NCBI GenBank assembly: GCA_024691045.1
Contig: JAILOC010000005.1
Location: 1 to 42,865 of the forward strand
Length of the DNA stretch: 42,865 nt
Reading direction: 5' to 3'
Origin: Lachnospiraceae bacterium
Lineage (GTDB): Bacteria > Bacillota_A > Clostridia > Lachnospirales > Lachnospiraceae
Below, piece after piece: positions 1 to 8,154 of the stretch (its first letter is position 1; each line of letters starts with the position of its first letter). A program made the translations under genes and the position numbers. The notes beneath the pieces are model-generated. The model searched no databases and was not told the DNA's origin. It saw only the letters and a list, made by a program, of their open reading frames with translations.

Positions 1-8
1 AAATCGGA

Positions 9-14
9 TATAAT
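9..14 (+). promoter_or_regulatory. Probable -10 element of the mbl/flagellar operon promoter
   Basis: A perfect TATAAT hexamer lies 47 bases upstream of the mbl start. The matching -35 would fall outside the window, so the promoter cannot be checked fully. The leader in between holds the ribosome binding site AAAGGGG. Confidence 0.45.
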
Positions 15-61
15 AAATTGATTATTTATGTAAAGATTTAACCGAAAGGGGTTTTTAAGAA

Positions 62-1060
62 ATGGCAGCATTGGACATCGGAATCGATCTCGGAACGGCT
101 TCCGTTCTCGTATATATAAAGGGCAAGGGCGTTGTCCTCAAGGAGCCCTCGGTCGTAGCAATAGATAAGAACACCAAGAAGGTCAAGGCTATCGGCGAAG
201 ACGCAAGACTTATGCTCGGCAGGACACCCGCAAATATCGTAGCCGTAAGACCTCTCAAGCAGGGCGTCATCTCCGATTACCAGGTGACCGAGAAGATGAT
301 GAAATACTTCGTACAAAAGGCAGTCGGACACAGACTTTTAAGAAAACCCAGGATTGCCGTATGTGTACCCTCAGGTGTTACTGAAGTCGAGAAGAAGGCG
401 GTTGAGGATGCAGCATACCAGGTAGGCGCAAGAGAGACTCTCATCATAGAAGAGCCCATCGCAGCAGCTATCGGAGCAGGCATCGATATCTCCAAGCCCT
501 GCGGAAACATGATCGTTGACATCGGCGGCGGTACTACCGATATTGCAGTCATCTCACTCGGAAGCGCGGTAGAGAGCGCTTCACTCAAGGTTGCGGGAGA
601 CGATTTCAACGACGCGATCGTCAAGTACATGAGAAAAAATCACAGCCTCAGCATCGGTGAAAGAACCGCTGAGGATGTAAAGATCAAGATAGGAACATGC
701 TTCAGAAGACCTGAAGTCGACAAGATGGAAGTAAAGGGACGCCACATCGTAAAGGGACTTCCCACATCCATCGAGGTTACAAGTGAAGAGATGGAAGAGG
801 CACTTGAGGATTCCACCAACAGCATTGTAGAGGCTATACATTCCGTGCTTGAGAGAACTCCCCCCGAGCTTTCCGCAGATATCGCAGACCGCGGTATTGT
901 TCTTACCGGAGGCGGATCACTCCTGAGAGGCCTTGAAGATCTCATCACCGACCGTACCGGAATCACCTGCATGACAGCGGAGGATCCCATGACCGCAGTT
1001 GCGATCGGTACCGGAAAATACGTCGAATTCATCTCCAGCTTCAGAAGCTCCATCGAGTAA
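62..1060 (+). CDS. mbl: Rod shape-determining protein, MreB/Mbl actin homologue
   Basis: Bacterial actin that polymerises under the membrane and guides the lateral cell-wall synthesis machinery. The 332 residues match the usual MreB/Mbl length. Actin-fold ATP-binding motifs are visible: DIGIDLGTASVLVY at the N-terminus (phosphate 1), IVDIGGGTTDIAVISLG near residues 153-169 (phosphate 2) and IVLTGGGSLLRGL near 278-290 (adenosine). The ATG is preceded by AAAGGGG. In Bacillus subtilis mbl is followed by flhO and flhP, the same order as here, so I favour Mbl over MreB; sequence alone cannot settle the paralogue. It is first in the flagellar run and 27 bases from the next gene. Confidence 0.93.
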   Translation: MAALDIGIDLGTASVLVYIKGKGVVLKEPSVVAIDKNTKKVKAIGEDARLMLGRTPANIVAVRPLKQGVISDYQVTEKMMKYFVQKAVGHRLLRKPRIAVCVPSGVTEVEKKAVEDAAYQVGARETLIIEEPIAAAIGAGIDISKPCGNMIVDIGGGTTDIAVISLGSAVESASLKVAGDDFNDAIVKYMRKNHSLSIGERTAEDVKIKIGTCFRRPEVDKMEVKGRHIVKGLPTSIEVTSEEMEEALEDSTNSIVEAIHSVLERTPPELSADIADRGIVLTGGGSLLRGLEDLITDRTGITCMTAEDPMTAVAIGTGKYVEFISSFRSSIE

Positions 1061-1087
1061 CTAACCTTTAACTGAAGGAGTGGATTT

Positions 1088-1864
1088 ATGGTCAAGGGAT
1101 TATATACAGCTTATACGGGAATGATCAACGAACAGAACCGTATGGACGTTCTCAGTAACAATATGGCCAACGTCACAACTGTCGGCTATAAAAAGGAAGG
1201 CTCAACGAGCCAGACCTTTGACGAAGTTCTCGATCTTAAGATCAAGGATTCGACTGTAGGTTATAATCTCGCAACCAGGGAAGGCTATAACAGCAGAGGT
1301 GTCAAGATAGGTGAGAATTACACCGACTGGTCCCAGGGCTCGTTCAGGATCACCGGCAATACCTATGACATTGCGATAGGCGGAGACGGATTCTTCGCAA
1401 TAGAATTTACCAACAAGGCCGGACAGACGAGTACCAAGTATTCGAGAGCGGGAGAGTTCCAGCTCGACGAAACGGGAACCATAGTTACACACGAAGGGGA
1501 TTATCTCCTCGATACGAACGGAAAGCATATCACCATCGATCCGTTAAAGGAAACAACGATCGACAGGGCGGGCAGGGTAATGCAGGACGGCAGAGTCCTC
1601 GCTGACATCCAGCTCCAGGATTTCGAGAATTACGATTATCTGAAAAAATACGGCGAGACCTATTGGGAGCCGATCGAAGGCGCACAGTTCAAGAAAGCAT
1701 CGGGCCAGCTCTACAGCGGATACCTCGAGGCATCGAATGTGCAGACCGTAACCGAAATGGTAAATCTGATCACCATCTCAAGACAGTACGAAAGCAACCA
1801 GAAGATAATCCAGACGATCGATTCGACTCTTGAAAAAGCAGTCAATCAGGTAGGTAAAGTCTGA
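1088..1864 (+). CDS. flhO: Flagellar hook-basal body protein, FlgF/FlhO type
   Basis: Axial rod or hook protein exported by the flagellar type III apparatus. The N-terminal flg_bb_rod motif reads GLYTAYTGMINEQNRMDVLSNNMANVTTVGYKKEG, shown in parts: NNMANV near residues 22-27 and GYKKEG just after. The C-terminal domain (SGYLEASNVQTVTEMVNLI, then RQYESNQKIIQ) is the coiled-coil half that packs against the N-terminus in the rod. The 258 residues are usual. The start is fixed by GAAGGAG at 1074-1080. Position 5' of a clear flgG and 3' of mbl matches B. subtilis flhO. FlgF is an equivalent name. Confidence 0.9.
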   Translation: MVKGLYTAYTGMINEQNRMDVLSNNMANVTTVGYKKEGSTSQTFDEVLDLKIKDSTVGYNLATREGYNSRGVKIGENYTDWSQGSFRITGNTYDIAIGGDGFFAIEFTNKAGQTSTKYSRAGEFQLDETGTIVTHEGDYLLDTNGKHITIDPLKETTIDRAGRVMQDGRVLADIQLQDFENYDYLKKYGETYWEPIEGAQFKKASGQLYSGYLEASNVQTVTEMVNLITISRQYESNQKIIQTIDSTLEKAVNQVGKV

Positions 1865-1889
1865 CAGTTAGTTTCTTAAGGAGGAAGAT

Positions 1890-2708
1890 ATGGTAAGAAG
1901 TTTATGGACCGGCGCAACCGGAATGCTCGCTCAGCAGACCAGTCTCGATACTATCGCTAATAACCTTGCCAATGTCAACACGACAGGCTTCAAATCCCAG
2001 TCTGTTGAATTCAAGAACCTGCTTTATCAGACACTTCAGACCAAGACCACATCCGCTAACGGCGATACCAAGCCCGGCAGTGCGCAGGTTGGTCTCGGAA
2101 CCAGAGTATCTTCGCTTAATACAAGCTTTACGCAGGGCGCATTCTTCGCATCCGAATCACCTACTGCATTCGCTATCGGCGGATCGGGCTTCTTCGGAGT
2201 AAAGGGTGCGGACGGAACAACGTACTATACCAGAAACGGTAACTTCGGATGGACCCTTGCTTCAAACGGAGGCAACATGCTCGCTACGAGCGACGGATAT
2301 CCCGTTCTCGATACAGGCGGGAATCCCATCATCCTCGATTCGAAGTACGTAACCAGCAGGATCACCGTTACAAGTGACGGACAGATCTGCTATCCCGATG
2401 AAAAGAATAACCCCCAGCCCATCGGAAAGACGATCGGACTTTGGCAGTTCAATAACCCCGTAGGTCTTAACCGTGAAGGCGAGACTCTTTTCAAGGAGAC
2501 CGCAGCCAGCGGAAGACCCATCAACGAAGCTACCGACAGGAATCTCAAGAAGAGTACCGTTAACCAGGGATACCTTGAGGGCTCCAACGTTCAGGTTGCG
2601 GACGAGATGGTCAATATGATCACCACCCAGAGAGCTTACGAGCTCAACTCAAAGGTTATCACCACCTCGGATACCATGCTTGAAGAAGCCAATAATCTCA
2701 GGAGATAA
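1890..2708 (+). CDS. flgG: Flagellar distal rod protein FlgG/FlhP type
   Basis: Distal rod component of the basal body. The N-terminus is a standard rod signature (SLWTGATGMLAQQTSLDTI, then NNLANVNTTGFK). The C-terminus carries the paired motif QGYLEGSNVQVADEMVNMI followed by TTQRAYELNSKVI, which is more FlgG-like than that of the preceding gene. At 272 residues it is close to the typical 260-265. AAGGAGGA at 1878-1885 sets the start. The gene is 25 bases behind the previous rod gene and 4 bases ahead of the rod-binding protein, so the three are probably co-transcribed and co-assembled. Confidence 0.93.
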   Translation: MVRSLWTGATGMLAQQTSLDTIANNLANVNTTGFKSQSVEFKNLLYQTLQTKTTSANGDTKPGSAQVGLGTRVSSLNTSFTQGAFFASESPTAFAIGGSGFFGVKGADGTTYYTRNGNFGWTLASNGGNMLATSDGYPVLDTGGNPIILDSKYVTSRITVTSDGQICYPDEKNNPQPIGKTIGLWQFNNPVGLNREGETLFKETAASGRPINEATDRNLKKSTVNQGYLEGSNVQVADEMVNMITTQRAYELNSKVITTSDTMLEEANNLRR

Positions 2709-2712
2709 TTAA

Positions 2713-3123
2713 ATGGATATGTCGGGCATTTCCAATCTTACCGATTATTACACTTCCGTTACGGGACAGGCTAAAGCAACGGAACTTGCAAACTCGCTCT
2801 CGAACAAGGCAGAAAATGCCAAGACCGATGACGAGCTTATGTCCGTATGCAAACAGTTCGAAAGTTATCTTCTCGAGCAGGTTTTCAAGAACATGGAAAA
2901 AACCGTTGTAAGAAACGGTGATGAAAGTAAAGATTCTTCTACAGAAAATCTTGTGGATTATTTCAAAGGTCAGGCTCTGCAGGAGCTCTCCTCGCAGTCT
3001 ACCGAAAAACAGGGACTCGGAATTGCGCAGCAGCTTTACGAGCAGCTCCGCCGCAACTACGGTCTCGATGAAAATTCCATTCCCGCAGATCAGGTTGTAT
3101 CTATGAACGCTCGTAAGAATTAA
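2713..3123 (+). CDS. flgJ: Rod-binding protein, FlgJ N-terminal domain type
   Basis: Short rod-assembly (capping or scaffold) protein equal to the N-terminal half of FlgJ. It has 136 residues and no muramidase domain, which is the common form in Firmicutes. The recognisable core is CKQFESYLLEQVFKNMEKTV (about residues 46-65), followed by a charged helix and the FKGQALQELSSQS region. The ribosome binding site AGGAGA lies inside the end of flgG, so translation is likely coupled to it. Its place after flgF and flgG genes supports the call. Confidence 0.85.
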   Translation: MDMSGISNLTDYYTSVTGQAKATELANSLSNKAENAKTDDELMSVCKQFESYLLEQVFKNMEKTVVRNGDESKDSSTENLVDYFKGQALQELSSQSTEKQGLGIAQQLYEQLRRNYGLDENSIPADQVVSMNARKN

Positions 3124-3128
3124 AGGTC

Positions 3129-5363
3129 TTGGATTTTTCTGAAAAAGCAACAATAAAAGGATACGTAGATCATGTCATCTTTGAGAGCCGCGAAACCGGA
3201 TTTAAAGCGCTGGCTCTTATTTCCGATGGTTTCGATGAAACCGTTGTCGGACGTATGCCGGATGTATCGGTGGGGGATACCGTCGAGATAACGGGAGAGT
3301 ATACTGACCATCCCCGTTTCGGCATACAGCTCAAAGTATCTTCATACAAGATCATTCCTCCCGCGGATTCTCAGGCTATGGAAAGGTACCTTGCGTCGGG
3401 TGCCGTAAGCGGCGTGGGTGAAAAACTTGCATCCCGCATTGTAAGCAGATTCGGGGACGATACATTCAGGATCATTGAAGAGGAGCCCGAAAGACTTGCT
3501 GAGATCAAGGGCATCAGCAAGCGGAAGGCCATGGAGATCGCAGTCGCTATGGAGGAAAAGAAGGATCTCCGCGATGCGATGGTCGTAATGCAGGGGCTCG
3601 GAATTTCCCAGACCATGGCTGTAAGGATATACGACAATTACGGTCCCGAGTATGTTAAGGTTCTGCGTACCAATCCCTATAAGCTTGCGGAAGACATCAG
3701 GGGAATCGGCTTCAGGACGGCCGATGAGATCGCATTTAAAGAGGGCATGGATCCCGCGAGTGAGGACCGCTGCAAAGCCGCACTCATGTATGTTCTTTCT
3801 GAAAGCTCTGCGGAAGGCCACTGCTATCTTCCGGAAGAAATGCTTGTAAGGATGACATCCGAGCTTCTGGGCGAAGAACATGCAGATGTTCCCGCTGCAC
3901 TCGGAGAACTGGTCCATGCCGGAAAGCTTAAGAAGGATAAAGACAGGATATATCTTCCCGCTTTTTATTTTGCGGAGCTTTCATGTGCAAGGATGCTTGC
4001 AGAAAAGAACATTCCCATGATGAAGGATCTTCCCGGGATCGATGAGAAGATAGAACGTGACATAAAAAAGATCGCCGCAGCAAACGGAATGCAGATCGAC
4101 CCCCTGCAGATAAGCGCGGTCCGTGAATGTGTAAGGAACGGACTTTTCATTCTGACGGGAGGACCCGGAACCGGTAAGACAACCACCATAAATATGATCA
4201 TCAGATATTTCCTGGATCAGGGACTTGAGATAGTCCTTGCGGCACCTACCGGAAGAGCTGCAAAGAGGATGACTGAGACGACCGGGTATGAGGCCGCAAC
4301 GATCCACAGACTTCTCGGAGTCGCCTCCATACAGGATGATGCGGGCAGTACGGTGATCTTCCAGAAGAACGCAGAAGAGCCGATAGAAGCGGACGTCATA
4401 ATTATTGACGAAATGTCAATGGTAGACATCATGCTGTTCAAGTCACTCCTTTCCGCTGTCCCTGCGGCATCGAGACTCATACTTGTCGGGGACGCTTCCC
4501 AGCTTCCCAGCGTGGGTCCCGGAACTGTTCTCAGCGACATCTGCGCATGTCCTTCTTTTAAGGTCGTCAAGCTTGAGAAAATATTCCGCCAGGACGAGAC
4601 GAGCAACATCGTCATCAATGCCCACAAGATAGACAGGGGAGAGCATATCGAACTGTCGTCCACGGTAAAGGATTTTATCTTCCTTGAAAGGGATGATTCG
4701 AACGTTATAAAGCAGACTATAGGGTGGATGATCTCGGATAAGCTGCCCTCATATGTCGGCTGCGGTCCGTTTGATGTGCAGGTTCTTACACCTATGAAAA
4801 AGGGTGCGCTTGGAGTATATGAGCTGAACAGATTCCTGCAGCAGGTCCTTAACCCGGCTTCGCCGCAAAAGAATGAATACCTTTACGGGGATACTCTTTT
4901 CCGTGAGGGCGATAAGGTCATGCAGACTAAAAACGATTACCAGCTTGAGTGGACCACGGATGAAGCGCTGAGTTCACTTGCGCAGTCGGGCAGCGGGGTG
5001 TTCAACGGCGATCTGGGAAGGATCAGGAGGATCGACGAAGCCTCGAGAAGCATTACGGTCCTTTTTGATGACGGAAGGGTGGTAAAGTATCCTTTTTCCG
5101 AGCTTGACGAACTAGACCTTTCCTATGCGATGACCATACATAAATCCCAGGGAAGCGAGTATCCCGCAGTCATTATCCCGATACTCGATCCTTCTGCTCC
5201 GCTTGTCTACAGGAACCTGCTCTACACAGGGATCACCAGGGCTAAGTCCTGCGTCGTCCTTCTCGGAAGCAGTGCAACCATCCATCGTATGACGGATAAC
5301 AGAGGTACCAATGAAAGATTTTCTTCTTTTGCCGAAAGGCTTCTTGAAGCGTGCGACGGATAA
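3129..5363 (+). CDS. recD2: ATP-dependent RecD-like DNA helicase (RecD2)
   Basis: Superfamily 1B 5'-3' DNA helicase of the RecD2/TraA type (744 residues), the form found in bacteria without dependence on RecBC. Visible parts are an N-terminal OB-like segment, a helix-hairpin-helix region (SGAVSGVGEKLASRI) near residues 93-107, Walker A GGPGTGKTT near 344, Walker B IIIDEMSMVD, the GDASQLPSVGPG motif, and C-terminal motifs V (MTIHKSQGSEY) and VI (YTGITRAKS). The start is a TTG: an in-frame stop sits 15 bases upstream and the N-terminal GYVDHVIFESRETGF segment is needed. Its 3' end overlaps comF by 53 bases. Its presence inside a flagellar run is an oddity of order, not of sequence. Confidence 0.93.
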   Translation: MDFSEKATIKGYVDHVIFESRETGFKALALISDGFDETVVGRMPDVSVGDTVEITGEYTDHPRFGIQLKVSSYKIIPPADSQAMERYLASGAVSGVGEKLASRIVSRFGDDTFRIIEEEPERLAEIKGISKRKAMEIAVAMEEKKDLRDAMVVMQGLGISQTMAVRIYDNYGPEYVKVLRTNPYKLAEDIRGIGFRTADEIAFKEGMDPASEDRCKAALMYVLSESSAEGHCYLPEEMLVRMTSELLGEEHADVPAALGELVHAGKLKKDKDRIYLPAFYFAELSCARMLAEKNIPMMKDLPGIDEKIERDIKKIAAANGMQIDPLQISAVRECVRNGLFILTGGPGTGKTTTINMIIRYFLDQGLEIVLAAPTGRAAKRMTETTGYEAATIHRLLGVASIQDDAGSTVIFQKNAEEPIEADVIIIDEMSMVDIMLFKSLLSAVPAASRLILVGDASQLPSVGPGTVLSDICACPSFKVVKLEKIFRQDETSNIVINAHKIDRGEHIELSSTVKDFIFLERDDSNVIKQTIGWMISDKLPSYVGCGPFDVQVLTPMKKGALGVYELNRFLQQVLNPASPQKNEYLYGDTLFREGDKVMQTKNDYQLEWTTDEALSSLAQSGSGVFNGDLGRIRRIDEASRSITVLFDDGRVVKYPFSELDELDLSYAMTIHKSQGSEYPAVIIPILDPSAPLVYRNLLYTGITRAKSCVVLLGSSATIHRMTDNRGTNERFSSFAERLLEACDG

Positions 5364-6054
5364 GTGCGTGACGCTTCTCTATCCGTCCAGATGTCCGGTC
5401 TGTGACAGACCTGTCTGGCCGGCATCCGAAAGGATCTGCCTTTCGTGTCTTAAAACCCTTAAACCGGTAAATAACTCTTTCTGCGAAAAATGCGGAAAGA
5501 AAATGGGCGAAGGATCCGGGCTGTGTTCCGACTGCGGCCGTATAAAGCATGTCTTTGCAAGAAACCGCGGAGCGTTTGAGTACGGCTCCCTGAGCAAAGC
5601 CATGTACAGGTATAAATACCTCGGAAGGCGCGAATATGCTGATATCTTTGCTAAATTGACATACAGTCAATTAAAGGATTATGTATATCTCAGCGGTGCC
5701 GATATCATTGCCGCTGTCCCGGTCTCGAAAAAGAAGCTCTTAAAAAGGGGATATAACCAGGCTGGAGAACTCGCAAAAGGCATCTCGGATCTGTCAGGGA
5801 TACCGTACTTCGAAGGTGCTCTTTTACGTGTCAGAGATACCGCTCCGATGAAGCTTTTAAGCCCTTCGGAAAGGCAGAAAAATCTGAAAAATGCTTTCAT
5901 AAGTAATGCAAATGTAGTAAAATCTAAACGTGTATTGCTGGTGGACGATATCTATACAACCGGGTCGACAATGGATGCCTGTTCGAGGGCACTTTTCGAT
6001 GCCGGAGCCGAAAATGTGTTTTGCATGACGGTCGCATCGGGAACGGGAGTATAG
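5311..6054 (+). CDS. comF: ComF family protein (ComFC-like phosphoribosyltransferase domain)
   Basis: Competence-associated protein of the ComFC/GntX family, implicated in handling incoming single-stranded DNA. The N-terminal third carries zinc-finger cysteines (CPVCDRPVW, CLSCL, CEKCGKK, CSDCG). The C-terminal part is a phosphoribosyltransferase fold with the PRPP-loop motif VLLVDDIYTTGSTMDA near residues 208-223 and the family motif LKRGYNQAGELAKGI. The 247 residues are normal. AGAGG at 5301-5305 supports the ATG inside the end of recD2, implying coupling. A ComFA helicase is absent; RecD2 occupies the upstream slot. The gene is followed by yvyF as in B. subtilis. Confidence 0.9.
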   Translation: MKDFLLLPKGFLKRATDKCVTLLYPSRCPVCDRPVWPASERICLSCLKTLKPVNNSFCEKCGKKMGEGSGLCSDCGRIKHVFARNRGAFEYGSLSKAMYRYKYLGRREYADIFAKLTYSQLKDYVYLSGADIIAAVPVSKKKLLKRGYNQAGELAKGISDLSGIPYFEGALLRVRDTAPMKLLSPSERQKNLKNAFISNANVVKSKRVLLVDDIYTTGSTMDACSRALFDAGAENVFCMTVASGTGV

Positions 6055-6071
6055 GAGGGGAGGTCAAGTAG

Positions 6072-6479
6072 ATGAATATTAAGAATTGCAGAAACTGCGG
6101 TAAGATGTTCAACTATATCACCGGACCGGTAGTTTGCCCGAATTGCAGGGAAGCGGTTGAAGCCAAGTTCCAAGAGGTTAAACAGTATATCAGGGATCAT
6201 AAGGGTGTAGGCATTGCGGAGGTTTCCGAAGCGTGCAGCGTAGATCCCGCACAGATCCGTCAATGGCTCCGGGATGACCGTCTCGAGGTTACCGAAGACT
6301 CTGCACTTATGCTCAACTGTGAGAGCTGCGGACAGCCCATCAGATCCGGCAGATACTGTGACAGATGCAAGGCCAATATGGCCAATACCTTCGGCAGCAT
6401 ACTTAATGCCAATAAACCCAAGCCGGAGATCAGAAAGCCCGATAAGGATTCTCCCAAGATGAGATTCCTCGATCAGTGA
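6072..6479 (+). CDS. yvyF: Flagellar operon protein, YvyF/TIGR03826 type
   Basis: A 135-residue zinc-ribbon protein of the YvyF (TIGR03826) type, encoded beside comF and flagellar genes in many Firmicutes. Two cysteine pairs frame it: CRNCGKMF with CPNC near the start, and CESCGQPIRSGRYCDRCK near residues 85-102. Between them lies a helix-turn-helix-like segment (GVGIAEVSEACSVDPAQIRQWLRD). In B. subtilis the product has been linked to flagellar regulation; here a regulatory role is inferred. It is the last gene of the run and is followed by the inverted-repeat element and a hairpin. Confidence 0.85.
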   Translation: MNIKNCRNCGKMFNYITGPVVCPNCREAVEAKFQEVKQYIRDHKGVGIAEVSEACSVDPAQIRQWLRDDRLEVTEDSALMLNCESCGQPIRSGRYCDRCKANMANTFGSILNANKPKPEIRKPDKDSPKMRFLDQ

Positions 6480-6490
6480 AACATTGAAAG

Positions 6491-6587
6491 GTGAACAAGG
6501 GGACGGTTCCTCCGTTCACCGAAACCGTGAACGGAGGAACCGTCCCCTTGTTCACTTCGAAACAGGAGAACCGTCCCCCTGTTTCAC
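6491..6587. repeat. Cluster of three GGGGACGGTTC hairpin units, including a perfect 29-bp inverted repeat
   Basis: Unit 1 (6491-6519) and unit 2 (6527-6555) are exact reverse complements, 29 bases each, with a 7-base spacer. Unit 3 (6559-6587) is in the orientation of unit 2 and is a sequence variant. Each unit is itself a mini-hairpin: units 1 and 2 have GTGAAC/GTTCAC ends, and unit 3 has GAAACAGG/CCTGTTTC, around a shared core GGGACGGTTC. A further copy is at 42603-42631. The form resembles REP-like or MITE-like interspersed elements. It may also act as a terminator or mRNA stabiliser for the flagellar run. Confidence 0.85.
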
Positions 6588-6605
6588 TCGAGGCCGGAAA
6601 ATGTG

Positions 6606-6642
6606 AAGTCACCTGCGGCGTTTCACAAAAAGCAGGTGACTT
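6606..6642 (+). terminator. Perfect 11-bp hairpin, possible terminator of the flagellar run
   Basis: AAGTCACCTGC (6606-6616) pairs exactly with GCAGGTGACTT (6632-6642) around a 15-base loop. The downstream tract GTGTTTGT is only weakly T-rich, so it is a poor intrinsic terminator and could have another role. Confidence 0.4.
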
Positions 6643-6678
6643 GTGTTTGTAAAGGAGTGCGGTTTTACCGCGGATCAT

Positions 6679-7068
6679 ATGTTGGATAAAGACAGAGTCA
6701 TCCTGATGACCAGGATGGCCTCATACGAAGAAGGTGACGGAAAAAAGCATATGAACGTCGTCAGGTTCTTTAAGGGCGACTATATCGCCGTGGGAATTCT
6801 CAAGGCGATCATCTGTGCTTCGCTTTCGTTCGCTTTAATCTTCGCTCTTTATATATATTATAATTTTGACGTATTTATGAGCAGTATCTACGACATCGAT
6901 ATTCTGGAGTTCGTAAGAGGGCTGCTTATAAAATACGCGTGGTTTGTGGGCATCTACGTAATGATCACCTATGTCGTATGCACGATCACATACAATACGT
7001 CGCGCAGAAAGCTCAAGAGATATTTCAAGAATCTCAGGGTGCTCAAGAAGATGTATGACAGACAGTAA
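6679..7068 (+). CDS. Uncharacterised small membrane protein
   Basis: Two transmembrane helices are visible, roughly IAVGILKAIICASLSFALIF and FVGIYVMITYVVCTI, with a basic C-terminal tail (RRKLKRYFKNLRVLKK). The N-terminal segment DKDRVILMTRMASYEE looks like a cytosolic conserved cap. I do not recognise a function. The start is uncertain: ATG at 6679 (129 residues) fits where the protein seems to begin but has no close Shine-Dalgarno, while a GTG at 6643 in the same frame would add 12 residues and begins right at a hairpin. It is 9 bases from the next membrane protein and shares its run to cdaA, so the two may work together. Confidence 0.65.
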   Translation: MLDKDRVILMTRMASYEEGDGKKHMNVVRFFKGDYIAVGILKAIICASLSFALIFALYIYYNFDVFMSSIYDIDILEFVRGLLIKYAWFVGIYVMITYVVCTITYNTSRRKLKRYFKNLRVLKKMYDRQ

Positions 7069-7077
7069 GGAATCATT

Positions 7078-8133
7078 ATGACAAGGCTTTTAGAGATCAG
7101 AGACAACATTAAACTTCTTTTTTCGAAATATGACGTTTTTGCCATTCCCGTTCTGAAATTCCTGCTTGCGCTTATCATGCTCATCATGATAAACGGCAAG
7201 CTCGGATATATGAGCAAACTCGGAAATCCCGGAATAGTCATTATCGTTTCCCTTGCATGCTCTTTCCTTCCTTCGGGAGCGATACTTCTTTTCGGCGGTC
7301 TTTTTTCGATGGGACATGTATTCGCGCTCTCACCCGAGGTTGCGATAATAGTTGCCGTCGTGTTCATGCTAGTCTATCTTCTTTACCTGCGTTTCACTCC
7401 GGGTGAGTCGCTCTGCGTGGTTATTACCCCCATGCTTTTCGTGCTCCACGTTCCGTATGTGATCCCCGTTGTTATGGGACTCATCGGCGGACCCGCTTCT
7501 GCACTTTCGATTGTGTGCGGAGTCATAATTTACTTCACTCTTCACGTTGTCACTCAGAATGCAGCGAATGTTTCGGGCGATCTTTCGGACATTATGGGGC
7601 AGATCAGACTGATCATCGATTCGCTTCTCGGAAATAAGCAGATGCTTGTTCTTATTGCTTCGTTTGCGATCGTAACGATCGCCGTCTACATCATCAGGCG
7701 TCTTCCCATCGAGCATTGCTGGACCATAGCAATGGTTTCCGGTGCGGTACTTTGCATGGTAATTACGCTCATCGGCGGTCTTGTTACTAATGCCGGTTTT
7801 TCGATAATCGGGATAATATTCGGATGCATACTGGCCGTCGGAGTCGGCAAGGTGATCGAATTCTTCCGGTTCTGTGTCGATTACACGAGGACGGAACGTG
7901 TACAGTTTGAAGATGACGAGTATTACTACTACGTCAAGGCAGTTCCCAAGATGAATGTGGCCGCTCCCGAAAGGAAGGTCAAGAATATAAACAGATCGTA
8001 CGCAAAGCGCCCGGTCCGTTCCTTCAGGCCGGATCCCGCTCCGATGGATACGGCAGAGATGGATACTGCAGAGATGGATACTGCAGAGCTTGATTCATCG
8101 TATTTCGGAGATACCACAGAACTCGATGAGTGA
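7078..8133 (+). CDS. Polytopic membrane protein upstream of cdaA, with an acidic tandem-repeat tail
   Basis: A 351-residue protein with about eight hydrophobic segments up to residue 265, then a soluble C-terminal tail. In clostridial genomes such genes beside cdaA are sometimes labelled ABC permease, but I see no EAA loop and make no functional claim. The tail runs from a basic stretch (APERKVKNINRSYAKRPVRSF) into three MDTAE pentapeptides and an acidic end (DTTELDE). TAAGGAA just upstream supports the ATG. It is 21 bases from cdaA, so a link to c-di-AMP or envelope biology is plausible by context only. Confidence 0.75.
   Translation: MTRLLEIRDNIKLLFSKYDVFAIPVLKFLLALIMLIMINGKLGYMSKLGNPGIVIIVSLACSFLPSGAILLFGGLFSMGHVFALSPEVAIIVAVVFMLVYLLYLRFTPGESLCVVITPMLFVLHVPYVIPVVMGLIGGPASALSIVCGVIIYFTLHVVTQNAANVSGDLSDIMGQIRLIIDSLLGNKQMLVLIASFAIVTIAVYIIRRLPIEHCWTIAMVSGAVLCMVITLIGGLVTNAGFSIIGIIFGCILAVGVGKVIEFFRFCVDYTRTERVQFEDDEYYYYVKAVPKMNVAAPERKVKNINRSYAKRPVRSFRPDPAPMDTAEMDTAEMDTAELDSSYFGDTTELDE
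8044..8088 (+). repeat. Three tandem 15-bp repeats inside the membrane-protein gene
   Basis: Three consecutive 15-base units encode MDTAE three times. Units 2 and 3 are identical, and unit 1 differs at one base (ACG for ACT). A fourth, diverged unit (LDSS) follows. Copy number could vary by slippage in steps of five residues without a frameshift. Confidence 0.9.
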
Positions 8134-8154
8134 TCTTTTTGAGAGCTGAAGGAT

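Noticed and set aside
6491..6587. CRISPR-like repeat array
   Set aside because: Units are in opposite orientation with 3-7 base spacers and no unique spacers of uniform length; no cas genes are present.
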